Of a DNA stretch of 64,000 bases, positions 23,401-36,056 are shown in pieces. The notes beneath the pieces were generated by a model, which was given only the letters and a program-made list of their open reading frames with translations, ran no database searches and was not told the origin of the DNA. Source of the stretch: Siderastrea radians (taxonomy: Eukaryota > Cnidaria > Anthozoa > Scleractinia > Rhizangiidae); contig OZ024887.1 in NCBI GenBank assembly GCA_964017195.1, forward strand, positions 64,673,811-64,737,810, read 5' to 3'. Each line of letters opens with the position of its first letter. Position 1 is the first letter of the stretch. A program made the translations under genes and the position numbers.

Positions 23401-24360
23401 ACTAAGCGTCGGGTTTTTTTTTTAACTCTCTTAGTTTCCCGGTGTGAGATATCCTGTTGAAACGTGCTATCTCGTGTGTGATACGATTACTTACGTAACC
23501 GTGTCGACGTTTCGGACTCACCGCCTCATAGCTTTTATAAATCAATCACACAATAAGGGTCAGGTGTCTTTTGAAACATGCATTTCTTAGACCTACATAG
23601 TACACCTTCTCTGGCTTTTCTGATTTTTCGAATGGCCTTTTTTGGATTCATGGTACTTCATTTCCTAACTTCCTTAAAAGGAGCGTTTTGCCTTCCTTTA
23701 GCACGACTTCCTACTCGTAAGATATGAGCTGATAACCCTACTAGGAAGGTCTCAATGGAATGGTGAGCTTTTTCGGTTAACGGTTATATTTTTGGCTTTT
23801 TTACGGCTAACGGTTAATTTCCTTCCATTGTTTTTAAAATTTAACAATTAAATTACCATTGTTATAAACGCATTCAAGGTCACAGTACCATTTCGGGATG
23901 AAAAAAAAAAGTAATACAGGAGACTCTAGGGTCGAGAGTCCAAAGGGGCCTGGGCCAAGTACTTTTTTTTTACAGTACCGAGGGCAGAATGTGTAGCCGT
24001 CGAATAGCCGTCGTGCCCGCACTGAACACGAGACAAAACACATAACAGTCGATGTTAAATAACAGGCCCATGGTAAATACCCGTTTAATTAATTAAGAAA
24101 ATGTTTACTATGCAGCCAGTTGCACCTCTCCCGTTACTCTTCCTGAAATGCCGAATGCCTAGGAATGCCCCTACCTACTACTGATCTACACATTTCGGCG
24201 GACCCAGAGCATGTGTGCTTCGTTGCTCGCATTAATTTTTATGAGCACAACCTTTCCGGCAAATGGTGCTCAGTGTATGTACTAAACTGAAATCTTGGTT
24301 GAATGTTTAAAAAAATGTGAGTTTGATTTAAAGACAGAGTTTCACTAAAAACGTCCTGTT
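23401..24360. other. Spacer with an inverted GGTTAACGGTTA repeat
   Basis: No gene is supported. About 23765-24060 carries GGTTAACGGTTA words and a segment matching 20760-20830 in reverse. It is probably a second, inverted copy of that repeat family. Confidence 0.4.
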
Positions 24361-26250
24361 CCCGAAGTTAGCACGGATTACACGTCTGCTCATCAAGCCC
24401 ATTTCCTCCTTTCAAAGAGCCACGATCAGCAATACTTTCCTGTGCTGCTGTTTATTACACGGTAAAAAGTATTTCTGTGACGTGAATGAAATGTCCACTG
24501 AGCCGGATTCTTGAGCAGTACTTAGCCTTTCCTGCATGTGGTGGAAATTACAATGCTATAAAAGGTATCCGTTACTGACCATTCAAATGAAAGCCCCTGA
24601 GCCGTTTCCAAAAGATGTCTTGCAGTTTGCTTGTTTCTATGCACGGAAGTAGCATTGTATGAAATGCTTACGTTTGCACTCTCACTTAAGCTTGTGGAGA
24701 GGATTGAATCTCAGATCTGAAAACTGCAATAAGTTTTAAACAATCGTGCTTACTTCCATGCACAACAGTAAATTTTTCAAGAGGTTATCACTGTTTTCAA
24801 TATTCCTTAAGAAATCTCTAACAAAGCCCTTAAAAAGCAATTAGAACACCTCAATACTACCCTTTAGATAAATATCAATTGAACCCATCACTATGATATC
24901 GCGCTCTGGCACTGTAAGGAATTTAGCTTATGAGTTCTGAACACTTTTCGCTCTGTACAGATGTACAATTCAACGCATTGAGAATAAAAACCCATTCCCT
25001 CCCCGCAACAAACTTTTAGCTCATGCAATCGTTCATTCTAACTAATTAGCTTTTCATGAAATCCCAAGTGTGACTATTAAAATAAAAGCTACTTAGGAGC
25101 ACATTTCATGATAATTTCAATTCCTGAAATCCCGAAGTGTGACCCTTCAAATAGTGGAAAGATGGACAAAATGTTGTAAAATTCTAACACCATAAACGAA
25201 CCACTGGATTACTGAACTCTATGGAGCAGTAGTAATGTACATCTAGCAATCGTGCTTGTCCTGACACACAGAGACGTTTTTCAAAAGATCATCATTCCGG
25301 CCTATTACTAATTACTATTCCTTATCAACTATCTAACTTTCGATACGTCCCTTTACCCTTCAAGCCCCAATATTATATTTGCTATGATACTAGTTGGAAG
25401 AATTTGAATAAGCATCAAGACAATTCATCTTTGATGATAATTTTCTTGATTCTCATTAAAGGTATGATTGATCAAGTACTGATATTGTCAGGAGATATTA
25501 GGTGCTTATCACAATCACGAACCAGGATTACTGAAATCCACACAACATGCAGTAGTCACGTACATCTAGTTTTTATGTCCTTTTAGCAATCGTGCTTGCC
25601 GTCCTTACTCACAGACACATTTTTCAAAAGATCATCGATCCTTATCAAGTCTCTAAGAAAGCTCTTAAAAAAACGTTCCTTTTCTGCATCGACATGAGAT
25701 CGGAAAATTTGCAGTGTCAAGTTAGTATAAAAAGCGTTTTCAAAAAGTTCAAAGAAAACTTCAATCGTCAATGGTTTAGCACTGACAGGTGCTCAACAGG
25801 AACTAAAACACCTTGCAATAAAAAATAGAAATTTACAGGTGAAGACAAAAACGGAAGATCGTCATCGCTACTTGTCTCGCCAGTCCAACATACCATTCCT
25901 TCCGTGAAACGAGTGATTGCTTCAAACTGCTCTTATCACACGACACTAAATAAGGTAAAAAAAAAACAAAAACAAAAACAAAAAACGTTCAAAAAAAGCC
26001 TATTAAGCTAACCTCCATTCCAACTGCAATGCAAAATTAAGTCGTCGAGAAAGAAAAAAGTTGTTAAAATTGATCCAATATCATATGTTTCCTTCCATCG
26101 CTAACTTTACTTCCTGCACGCAATGGTTTTGCTGACAGCTACAAAAAATGCGCTGTAATCAAATCACAAAGTTAACCGACTTGCCTCAAAACGCCCATGT
26201 TTGACGCCTAGATTTCACTCAGAGATATTTATAGCTAATGACATAAAATT
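24361..26250 (+). repeat. 5' flank of ligand unit C
   Basis: The stretch matches 53680-55800 in order, with small indels, and holds no supported gene. Parts also match 14500-15110 and 500-950. Confidence 0.6.
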
Positions 26251-26373
26251 TCCCCTGTTTGCCAGAGTATAAAATAGGGGTAGGAAATTCACTTGGATAA
26301 GATCTTTTAGGTCGAACAACGACAAGAGCTGTCTACAATCAGCCTGAGAAGAACACTGAATCTAAAGGTAAGT
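26250..26373 (+). promoter_or_regulatory. Promoter and 5' UTR exon of ligand unit C
   Basis: TATAAAA is at 26268-26274. The conserved leader ends AAAG at 26367, before GTAAGT at 26368-26373. The matching acceptor (46262-46263) and ATG (46266) now lie 19.9 kb away because of the 16.4-kb insertion in the intron. Confidence 0.65.
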
Positions 26374-27292
26374 TTTTGCTAACAAAACGTCATTTTAATA
26401 TTTAGGGATGGGGAAAAAAGTAAAAAAAGGGATATGCAGTGATCACCAAGAAGAACTTGTTGAACTGACAATGTGCCATGTATGTGTTCAAGCTTCATTT
26501 ACGTTGCAGCGCTATGGATTTGGCCAGTGTACTTTCATTAAAATACTTTTTTTTTGGTTTGTTTGTTTTCTTATTTCTTTTCCTTTTGTTTTTGTTTTTT
26601 TGTTTTTTTGTTTTTTGTTTTGTTTTGAGAGGTATAGCTGATCGTCTCGAATAACCATTCATTTTCAGGCGCAAAAAGATTTAATTTTGTTCACAGACTT
26701 CGCCCATTTTTAAACGCTTTGGTCTGAGAAACGACAACTATTTTTTAATGCTGCACTGTCTGTTCTTGTCATCTACCAACTTAATGCATTCAGTTTTCGC
26801 TGTGTGAAGTTATAACTTTCTCAATTTTTAGCGGAAAGGTGTCTCAGTTCTAAACAAATCGTACACTGATCTGCCATTGTGAAGTTCCCAAGTCAAAAAA
26901 AAGACAGGAAATTTTTTGGAAGATTTTAATCTTCTAAACTTACTTGTTCTAAACAGACTGTAAAACTGGATTAAAATCACTTTTCATTGCTCAAATGTCT
27001 ATCATTTTACATACAGCGATTTTTAAGTCAGACAGTTTATAATGCGCCCGAATTCGCCAACAGTTTATTACGAGAAAAATTGAAGTTCATTACTCTCGAC
27101 ACTACGAGGAAATGTCATGCAATTTAGTCGTAACTATTTGATTTGAATGTTTGTTTATTTTTTGTGAAACTAAGACCAGTAATGCTTTTATCGAGAAAGA
27201 AATTTTAAACATTTTGAAATGCTAAAAATCCGCATGCGCGAGCCACTTGAGTTAAGTTGCCCCCCACCAAAATGTACGTCACTGCCTGACAA
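26374..27292 (+). repeat. Intron 1 of unit C before the large insertion
   Basis: The sequence matches 1790-2660 of unit A and holds no gene. It ends at the target duplication TGACAA (27287-27292). The uninterrupted site is seen near 2669, 4090 and 19090. Confidence 0.7.
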
Positions 27293-27667
27293 GAGGGTCT
27301 ATTATACTATGGCGGTTTGGCGTATTAAGCCAATTTTGAGTGTCGGTTTGCGGTTACACCGTAATAATGTGGCGGTTTACGGTTTACGGTTTACGGTTAA
27401 GAAATAATCGCGCGGTTGCGGAAAATTATAACTTTATCACGCGGTCTTCGGTCTTTGCGTGTTTAGTGGCGGTTCTTCAAACCATATGTGCGGTCGCTTT
27501 ATTTTTCTTGAAGCTTCTCCCTAGACAAAAGAGTGCCTTTTTAAGGGTAGAGTAAGGCAGGAGTTTTTCTGTTGTCTCCCCCTGCAGGTCCCTGCAGGGA
27601 GGTAATTTGATAATAGGCCAGGCGTCAAAGCCAAAGAATGGCGGCCGTGGATCTTGAGTCAGATAAT

Positions 27668-29276
27668 AGAGACTTTACGCAACGACGACGGGAGGCTTTC
27701 AAGACGGCGTTCGTGACCGAAGGGGACCGGGGCGACAACCTCAGTCTGTCGACTGTCGTGTTATGTTACGCAATGGGGAGTTAACCAGCACTGTTGGACG
27801 AGAACTGGGGATCTGGGTTGAGATGTGATGCGCATGACCAGTTCTCCTTCGTTCACCGTAGCAGTTTTACGACGGTGATTTGCGAGACGGCTCCACGTAC
27901 CGACGACTACGAAGGCAATTATTGGTATTTCAATCTGCATTTCAGCCGTATTTCCGCTCTTGGAGTCTAAAACATCTTTTCAGACGTTCTCTTTTGGGTT
28001 TTGTGGGTGGATTTACCTGCCATTTTTGTCTTTTCTAAAGTTGCATCGCGCTAAGAAGTGAAGGCATCCACCATCTCGGTTATCTCTGTAAGTAGAGTTT
28101 TTCAAATTCAACAATCAATGCGCTGCTATTTATTCATTTAGTGGTTGTTGCAGTCTAATTTTGCCCCAGTCTGTTGCTTATTTTTTCATCACCGATTCGT
28201 AAGTTTATCTCCATTTGTTCGCCGTTTCTTTGTCTGCCGTTTTGCTGTTGTTTTTTAACTACATTTGCTGCTATCCAAGTCTTCAATTTGAAATGAGTCA
28301 GGAAAACATAATTTGACTGACTCGTACTTCTCGTATACTGATAAGAAACGGTTTGTAGCTGATATGGCCAGCAGCATAAAAGTAATTTAATGCTTCTCGA
28401 ACATCCTGAAACGACTTTTCTAAGTGGCTTTCGAAAACTCTTTATTCAGTCACAGTTTGTTTACTTTGTTGTTCTGACCGGCGCGAAGCAAGGCCATCGT
28501 TCCCGCCAAAATTTTGTTGGTACTCGTCCCAGTCCATCTGCATGAACTCAATACTCATCCAACCGTAGCGGGTTAACCGCAGTCCTCCATCTTAAATTCC
28601 CTAATGATGGATTCCGGACGGCACTCTTGCTTTCATCCACGGATATGTTCCATACATGCAAAATTATTCTAAGCACTAGAAGTTGTACAACTAGCTAAGC
28701 TTATTTCAGCTTAAGCTTAAAGCAATCATTGAACAACAAATGCGTTCGTGTAGCCTTATAAGACAAACGCCAAATATGCGACAGCAAGATTTAAATAACT
28801 TTATTAATGCTTTCATCTTCACTAATCTTAATTGAAGGGAAAAAACTACGACAGTTTTATGACTGTAAAATAGTTTAACTAACGTTGAAGACCTTCGCAA
28901 AAACTACGAAGAACAACCCGAGAGCTTTCAGAAATGTCTGTGATGTATGGCGAGGTGCTGAAATCAAAATCAAGAAAACAATAGGTCAACCAGTTAAAAG
29001 TCAGCTCCAAACTCATCAGCTTTAAAAAGACGAGGAATTAAATGTTGATGAAGCGATAACTTAACGAAAAAGACGTAATTTAACCTATACACTCACCTTT
29101 TGAAACTTCAGTTGATAGGCGTTGACTAGTCGACGTGAAAGCAAGCGAACTGAAGTTGTGGACTGGAGCACGACGGCCTTCATGCCTGAATGCCTTCTCA
29201 ATTTCGCATGCGCATGACGTAATTTTGAAGCGAACGCCGTCGTGAAAGCTTCCCGTCGTCACTGCGTAAAGTCTCT
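27668..29276. mobile_element. 1.6-kb insertion with about 45-bp inverted repeats
   Basis: The ends AGAGACTTTACGC match perfectly (27668-27680 and 29264-29276). The match continues inward for about 45 bases with few mismatches through a GACGACGGGA block. A target duplication is not clear. No convincing protein is present, so it is probably non-autonomous. Confidence 0.65.
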
Positions 29277-29669
29277 GTTGTTAAAAAGGGTGACGGGCCT
29301 GCGCGACTCCCTCGCACGTGTTTTACCTTTAACATGGCTTTACAATTTAGGCCAGTAGTTGTAACTGCAAGTTTTGATTTGTGATCCTCTTTTTAGTGTC
29401 TAAAAGAGTTACAAGCCTGCGCGAATCCTGCGCGCGTGTTTTTGCCTTTCTCAGAGTTTTTCTCAGAGTTAGTTCTGAGTAGTCATTAGAGCCTCTCCTT
29501 TGATGGATCCTCTTTTTTACTCCTGGTGGACGGCAAGTTGAAACATAGGCATGCATTGCGTGCTTGACCTATGTTGAAATAACAAGTCTCATCCTAGCTT
29601 ATTTGCGATTTTTAAGACATACTCTCAGGACAAAACTTCCCCCTCCACTATAGCACACTGACTGCATAC

Positions 29670-29879
29670 GGCTCAGTTCAGACACCGTACCTCTCATGTG
29701 CCGTACCAAGTAGTACGTGGCTTTTTGGCAGTTGTACGGTGTCCAAATGAGTTTTTTCGACAGATCTCAATTAGGCAAGCCAAAATCTCAGGGTACGGCA
29801 AAGCGTGCCACTTAATACGACCTAGGAGCGAAAATGTATTTGGTACGGCACATGAGAGGTATGGCGTCTGAACTGGGCC
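29670..29879. mobile_element. 210-bp MITE
   Basis: About 40-base inverted termini begin GGCTCAGTTCAGAC and GGCCCAGTTCAGAC and include CTCTCATGTGCCGTACC. TA is adjacent on both sides, so a TA target is possible but not proven. Confidence 0.7.
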
Positions 29880-31028
29880 TAAAACAGCTTTTTCGTTTAC
29901 TCAGCAATACTCTTGGAATTCAAAACAAAATCCTGCTAAAAACCCAGTTGGACCAAAATTGGAGATAGAGTAACTATCGGGCTAGTAGGCTACAGGCTAA
30001 AAAGTCAAACTGACACTAGAACAAGAGATGAAAGAAACAAACGTATTAGATAATAATTTGAGGAGAGGACAGCCATTGGCACTCCCAGTTGCACAAACTT
30101 GTTTATGAAAATTGAAGACCGAAAGAGGGCAAGAGTCGTTTTTCAAACAAATTTTCTTGCCATATGTTCCTGTATATGATAAAACCAAGAAAGAAATCAT
30201 TTCTACGTCGGCTGGAAAATCTGTGGATATGACTGATAGAAATCATGGACACAACATCATAAACTAAAACTTAACCGCATTATGGGAAGAACCTCACACG
30301 CTTGAATGAACAAACTAATTTTTGCAAATTGCAATCTTAAACAGGACGCTATAAATTTCAAATTATCAAACAAAGCCGTTTCAAAAACCTTGCAAATTAC
30401 AGACAAAATTATCCATAGCAAGCACAGATACAATCTTTTCAACCACCATCATCCTCAAAGACACAACCAAAACAGCTCTTTCATAACACAAATCATAAAA
30501 GAATAAATTAAATTACAGTTTCTCGTCGACAAGTCTATTTTTGGAACCAGGTTGTTTTTGTCACGTTCCACCGTTGGCCACGACAAAGTTCAATTTTACC
30601 TGCCCTTACAATAGCTTTTGGAAATTACCATCAATTCCGCCACACCAAGCCTTTACTCAAAATATAATACTCGAAAGGAAAAAGTAGAAAAGCACATTTG
30701 CGCTGATCCTTGCCGTCCCCATATGTACATGCAACATGGCCGGTAAGCTTTAAGCTTAACCTTGTCTGACCTTCAGCTTCAGTAAGCGGATTCTAACCAG
30801 CTTTTTCATTGGTGGAATGTACTCTTAGCTTAGTAGCCTCAATCTGATTGGTGCCACATAGTGCCACATAAATTCCCCGGGGGGTGCACTCCCACGTGAA
30901 AGGTGCATGGATGCTCGTCGTCTCGCGTTCTCCGTCTGTTTTAGAATGGCATCTTTTACAGGTCGAATGAAGAGCATCCCCGCTCAATCTCACATGGGAC
31001 TGCCTCCCCCCCCCTCCCGGATCAGAAA

Positions 31029-31096
31029 TACATACATACATACATACATACATACAAACATACGAACAAACAAACAAACAAACAAACAAACAAACA
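31029..31096 (+). repeat. CATA and CAAA microsatellites
   Basis: A CATA run passes directly into a CAAA run. The Cys/Val-rich and Thr/Asn-rich ORFs over it are artefacts of the repeat. Confidence 0.95.
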
Positions 31097-31728
31097 TAGA
31101 AAGCGCAAACTGCAGTCCGGCTAAGACCTATGTTTTCAACAAAGGTCAAAAATTGGTGTATTGAAATGTTTCAGTGGGCTTAAAGTGAGTGCGTACATCT
31201 AGCACCGACTCAGTTTCAAATATTTCGCCTTTGTAAACAGTAGTGTCCAAGAAGTTTGTTTGTGTTTCGGATAATTCAGCCGTAAACTTGATAGTATGAT
31301 GTTATTTGCTAGCTTGTTAAATGAACTGTGATATTTTCTCTGGTTCTATTCCAGAGGGAGAAGATGTCGTCGATGAATCGTTTCCAGACGAGCGGTTTTA
31401 AAGCGCTTTGATTTGAGATCTCTGTCTTTACCTTAGCCATGAAAATATTAGCGAAAGCAACTGCCATTTTGGTGCCCAGTAGCCGTAGGTAGCTTTTCCC
31501 ATTAAATTGGAAGGAGTTTTCCGCTAAGATAAGTCTGAGCGCTCTTAATTATGCAGTAGTCATGTAGGGATAGAACGTTCGTTTCTGTGGAATGCTTTGT
31601 ATGCTACGCTTCGAAACTGCGGCAGTAGTAAGGTAGGCTGGTTGAGGATGGTTTGCCTCGCTTTCATGTTCCAAAAAACCTCGCTTTCATGTTGGGTCTC
31701 AATGTGAGGTCGAGGCTGAGGGGAAATA

Positions 31729-32234
31729 CGTCACGAGATCTTAGGTTTATTATTAATTATGATTGCATTGGTTTGTTTGTCGGTAACGGCGTCATTTTGG
31801 TTCATGTCTGAAGCCTGTAAGGGTGAAATTATGAAGCCACGTCGAAGACCTTTGCGATGTTTGGATTCTTTTCAGAATATTTTTGGACGAGAAGCATTGC
31901 GTTTAATAACAAGACCCGACAGATCACATTTGGCTCGATTGGCCGAGAGGATCAGAGAAAGAAGAGAAGAAACGTGGCGTACGTCACGAGATCTTAGGTT
32001 TATTATTAATTATGATTGCATTGGTTTGTTTGTCGGTAACGGCATCATTTTGGTTCATGTCTGAAGCGTGTAAGGGTGAAATTATGAAGCCACGTCGAAG
32101 ACCTTTGCGATGTTTGGATTCTTTTCAGAATATTTTTGGACGAGAAGCATTGCGTTTAATAACAAGACCCGAGAGATCACATTTGGCTCGATTGGCCGAG
32201 AGGATCAGAGAAAGAAGAGAAGAAACGTGGCGTG
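31729..32234 (+). repeat. 253-bp tandem duplication in the left arm
   Basis: The segment starting CGTCACGAGATCTTAGG near 31731 is repeated directly at about 31984. The right arm has it once, so the duplication postdates arm formation. It creates two overlapping starts of the same ORF (31759 and 32012). Confidence 0.85.
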
Positions 32235-32392
32235 TGTTGAACAGAGATCGCGTGGCGGCTTTTATTGAATTGGTGACCCTTGTCTGGGTCGATGAAGAAA
32301 ATTGCATCCGTCACGCTTCAGAGAGAGGAACTGCGGATGAATCCCTCACGTGGACATTACTGCATCGTGTGTTGCCGTTTGCTTTTTTGTAA
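32012..32392 (+). CDS. Unknown Polinton-arm ORF, type 1, left arm
   Basis: The 126-residue frame starts with a hydrophobic stretch (residues 1-17) and continues with a basic PRRRPLRCL segment, then a helical NIFGREALRLITR region, an Arg/Glu-rich helix and RVAAFIELVTLVW. I do not recognise it. It is mirrored with a single noted residue change at 42707-43087. A diverged relative lies at 34515-34871, so each arm holds two related copies. Function is unknown. It may be a remnant of a viral-type Polinton gene, and translation is not shown. Confidence 0.45.
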   Translation: MIALVCLSVTASFWFMSEACKGEIMKPRRRPLRCLDSFQNIFGREALRLITRPERSHLARLAERIRERREETWRVLNRDRVAAFIELVTLVWVDEENCIRHASERGTADESLTWTLLHRVLPFAFL

Positions 32393-32540
32393 TGATTTTC
32401 AACATTGGCAAAGTGGGCAAGACCGATGTTTATGAAAGACTTTGAAAAAATGAGAACGTGTTTGGATGTTAAATTTCCAGACTTGCGTGAAACATCGAGA
32501 CATTGGCGTAAGGTTTGCACAATGAGTGTCATAGCAACAA

Positions 32541-34379
32541 CAACAACAACAACACTTGCGCTTTATTTGCATGACCATAAAACATTACAGTATTGCAAAA
32601 GCATAAGATAATATATAATAACAATAATTACAATAAAAAGTCATTAAACAAAACTAATCAAATAATCACTGATCAAGAATTTGACAATAATTTGTCTCTC
32701 ATTTCAAAACAGGACGATATAAACTGCACTAATTGCATATTAATATAATAGTCAGTGGAGTTCATTAATTGCACAATCAAGGTTGAAATTGATAGCTGCT
32801 TGGGATTCGAAATTACATGATCTATTTTACTGAAAAAGTTGTCTCTAAGTGATGAATATCTTGGACAATGAAATAGAAAATGGGTTTCATCTTCAACATT
32901 ATGCCCACAAATAGTGCATAGTCTGTCACTTCTGGGGACATTGTTATATCTTCCTGTTTCAATCAGGAGTTTGTGATTACTTATTCTTAGTTTCACAAGC
33001 GTTTTTCGATTGGGATTTTTTCTAGTCAAATGTAAATAAGGCGAAGGTGTATAACTGTCTTTAATAGTATTATAAAATTCTAGTTTTTGAGAATTACAAA
33101 GAGAATGTTTCCAATAAGCGATATATTTCTTTTTCATTTGATCTACAAGGTACGTTATCTTAGTGTCATCTAAAGTGTCATGATTAAAGTTAAAGGGAAT
33201 GTCATAATAATTGAGCATATTTATAACACTGGAATAGAAACTATTTTTTACCATTACAGTGCAAATCTATTGACATTATCAGTGACTGCACGACGAAGGA
33301 GTTTTGATCTTTATTTTGAAGATAACTTATGTACTTAAGAATTCGTTTATTTATATCAAAGGTTAAAGGGAAGCGACCCATTTCAGCCCGGCATGCAATA
33401 TTAGATGCCTTGTTATTAACTTGTAAGTAGCGTTTGCAAAATTGTAAGTGACTTTTTTCAATTGGTGAAGTGTCCCAAGACTTGAAATCTGATTTAGCAA
33501 AGACACCCCAGGCTTCGCTATTATAAGTCAAAATGGGTGAAATCACCGTGTCGAAAATTTTGCAAGCAAGAGAGGGTTTTAAACGGCTTAAGTCAACGTG
33601 CCGTCTTAAAGCAAAGAGAGCATGAAGAGCCTTTTCTCTCAAGTGATTCAACGACAGTGTGAAATTTCCAGATGAAGAAATTCGCGTTCCTAGATAAGTA
33701 TAATTCTGAACAGTGTCAATCTTTTCTTTGTCAATATAAAAGTTACATTCATATTTTTTCGCGCGTTTTTGAAAAACCATTATTTTAGTTTTCTTAGGAT
33801 TAATCTGTAACATCCACGATGTACAGTACTGGGCTAATGCATTGAGACAATTTTGCAGCCCTGTTTTTGATCGTGATAGTATAATCAAGTCATCTGCATA
33901 CAAAAGAGAGTTTAATTTGGTTCCATTGGGTAAAACAAATGGATCAGATAGAATATTGTCGAAAGAGAAAGGTAAGTCATTAATGTATAGGTTAAAAAGA
34001 AGTGGACTCAGAATGCAGCCTTGGCGTACACCTCTTGCATATTGAAAAGGTCGCGTTTGGTTATTGCCAATCCTTATAGAACCAGTAGAATTGTAGTAGA
34101 GGCTTTTGATTAGGTTATAAAAATTTCCTCCAACATTATTTTGCAGCAGTTTATAAAGGAGCCCATCGTGCCATACCGAGTCGAAAGCTTTCCTGAAATC
34201 GACAAAACAGGCGTATACCTTTTCATGGTGACAATTAACGTACTTATCTATCAATGTTCGCAAAGTAAGAACATGGTCTGCAGTTCGGTTATTCGGTAAA
34301 AAACCGATTTGAGATTTGTGAAGGATGTTCAACGAGTTGACATGTTCTAGAAGTCTTTGATTTAAAATCGAACAAAATA
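32541..34379 (-). mobile_element. 5'-truncated LINE in the left arm
   Basis: The insertion interrupts sequence that is continuous in the right arm near 42560. Its 3' end (left side) finishes in a TTG repeat on the minus strand. The reverse transcriptase is read at 33241-34380 on the minus strand: VDFRKAFDSVWH, RQGCILSPLLFNLYINDL, the catalytic LLYADDLIIL and KTKIMVF. The frame then shifts near 33250 into 32673-33254, which holds a zinc-knuckle-like CTICGHNVEDETHFLFHC tail. The endonuclease region is missing. The frameshift and 5' truncation make it dead. The clade is not assigned. Confidence 0.85.
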
Positions 34380-34514
34380 TTGAATGACAGGGTACCCCCC
34401 TCCCCCCACGTGAAAGTATCGTGACAGTGAATTGTTGATTTGTAGTGTCATTTGATTCGTGTCTGAAGCAAGTGAAGTTCAACAATAAAGACAAAGCGAA
34501 GACCTTTACAATGT

Positions 34515-34871
34515 TTGGCTTCTTTTGAGAATATTTTTGGTAGAGAAGGGCTTGCTTTGATTACAAGACGAGAGAGAACTCCTCTGTACAGATTGATTGA
34601 AAGAATAAGAGAAAATCAAATGGAAACATGGAGACCATTGAATGCGGATCGCGTGGCGGCTTTTATTGACTTGGTGACCCTTGTCTGGTTGGAAGAGGAG
34701 AATGGCATCCGTCACGCTTCCGATCGTGGAGTAGCCGACGAATCCCTTTCTAGAACTTTGTTTGGTCGCGTGCTCCCGTTTTGCTGCCGTCATTGTAATG
34801 ACTTTTCGTCAACAGCAACGTGGGCAAGACCCATGGACAATGAGGACTTTGATGTTGGGGTCTCAATTTGA
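34515..34871 (+). CDS. Unknown Polinton-arm ORF, type 2, left arm
   Basis: The 118-residue frame is related to the ORF at 32012-32392. They share ENIFGRE/QNIFGRE, LITR, an Arg/Glu-rich helix, DRVAAFI.LVTLVW and ADESL. Homology continues upstream of the ATG (RRPLQCLA), but a frame change separates it from the SEA segment, so the N terminus is probably broken. A His/Cys group (CCRHC) occurs near residue 94. An identical mirror copy is at 42064-42420. Function is unknown. Confidence 0.45.
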   Translation: MASFENIFGREGLALITRRERTPLYRLIERIRENQMETWRPLNADRVAAFIDLVTLVWLEEENGIRHASDRGVADESLSRTLFGRVLPFCCRHCNDFSSTATWARPMDNEDFDVGVSI

Positions 34872-35226
34872 AGTTGAGGCAATAGGAAAGGAAATACGTC
34901 ACGATGTTAGTCATAGCAACAATTATTGACATTTGCCCTAAGCAAATGAACAGTTTGGGTAAGGTAAACAAACCCAAAGTGTTCACATACATAGGGTAAT
35001 GCCCTGTTTATATTGAAAATATAAAAAATACTAATACTAATTACAAATAGAAAACATACAACTATTCCTTATATCGTGTAAAGTTAATGTTTATGAAGCA
35101 GCCTGTTAAAGTTAATGTTTATGAAGCAGCTTGATATCCATAAGGATAAGTTTCAAATAAACACTGGTTATTTTTTCAACAACAAACTCTCTCTCTCTCT
35201 GTTTTGCCACGTTGTATTGGTGCGTT

Positions 35227-35697
35227 TCAAACTGTCAAGGGATCAACAACTCTTTTGTTGAACACTAGTTTGTAACACTTGTATTCCGGATAAGTGTAAA
35301 TGTTATAGTTTTTGGCGTCACGCACAATTTGATGTGTTTTGATGACTTGAGTTTCTCTTGGTTTGTCTTGTGGTTGTTGAATTTCATCCAATACATTTTG
35401 GCGCATAACATCAAAGTTCAATTGTGTTTTTCCTTCGCTGTTTAGCCTGAAACCTCGGACTTTGCATTCGATTTTTCCATTCTTTGTTTTGTAGCCATAA
35501 TTTTTCGGACCCGCTGCCACGAATTCCACAATGTAATCACCGTCGTCTAATTCGTTGGTGAACTCACCCAGGTAATCGCCGAGAACGGGTTGAGGTTGCT
35601 GGGGATCGTCGGTGTCTTCTAAGAAAACGACGGAATCCGTGTCGAAGTACAACACGCGTTTTCCAAGGAATCGGAGGGCTTCGTCCGAAAGGCACAA
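35227..35697 (-). pseudogene. C-terminal part of protein-primed DNA polymerase B, left arm
   Basis: The 156-residue open frame holds the polymerase active-site motif YFDTDSVVF (residues 17-25) and GPKNYGYKTKNGK (about 63-75), typical of the protein-primed B-family polymerases of Polintons and related viruses. The whole exonuclease part and most of the palm and fingers are absent; full proteins of this family are usually several times longer. The sequence breaks at about 35700, next to an unrelated opposite-strand tail that ends at 35818. It replicates nothing alone. The mirror copy in the right arm is interrupted by a transposon. Confidence 0.85.
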
Positions 35698-35699
35698 AA

Positions 35700-35820
35700 A
35701 TTGCCTATGCTTATTGGAATTTACTGCTCACACCCCGAGGGAGTCCGCAAGCATCAAAAAACAGCGATTCGACGTGCTGAAGAAGAAAACGCCTCCTAAG
35801 GGAGGCCACAAGTATTAAAG
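35700..35820 (+). pseudogene. Possible C-terminal tail of another Polinton gene
   Basis: A frame ending at 35816-35818 reads SIKKQRFDVLKKKTPPKGGHKY then stop. This basic tail lies head-on against the truncated polymerase, and a mirror copy ends at 39611. I infer the end of a second viral-type gene joined by an internal deletion, but I cannot name it. Confidence 0.3.
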
Positions 35821-36056
35821 GTCCATAGCAGACGAACGCCCAGTGCTACAACAACATCAAACGAGAGCAGGAGGCACAGTCATCATGTTGAATGAAAACT
35901 TGTTATTTTGATTGTCAGACAAGACCTGTGAGTCAAGAAGTAATGACAATTTTTTGTAAACAAATTTTGTGAAAATTTGAATTAAACACTGGTTATTTTT
36001 TCAACAACAAACTCTCTCTCTCTCTGTTTTGCCACGTTGTATTGGTGCGTTTCAAA

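Larger units (their letters stand above)
29277..31623. other. Interior of the outer insertion without genes
   Basis: Apart from the MITE at 29670-29879 and the tetranucleotide run at 31029-31096, I see nothing supported. Short ORFs lack motifs. Confidence 0.5.
35156..36056. repeat. Direct repeat pair flanking the polymerase remnant
   Basis: A segment of about 75 bases (about 35156-35231) containing a TC run is repeated directly at about 35981-36056. It is mirrored in the right arm at about 39373-39450 and 41704-41780. In each arm the polymerase remnant lies between the two copies. The repeat may mark an internal duplication or an old junction. Confidence 0.7.

Noticed and set aside
30793..31164. 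Cys/Val/Phe-rich and Tyr/Ile/His-rich ORFs
   Set aside because: They are translations of the CATA and CAAA microsatellites.
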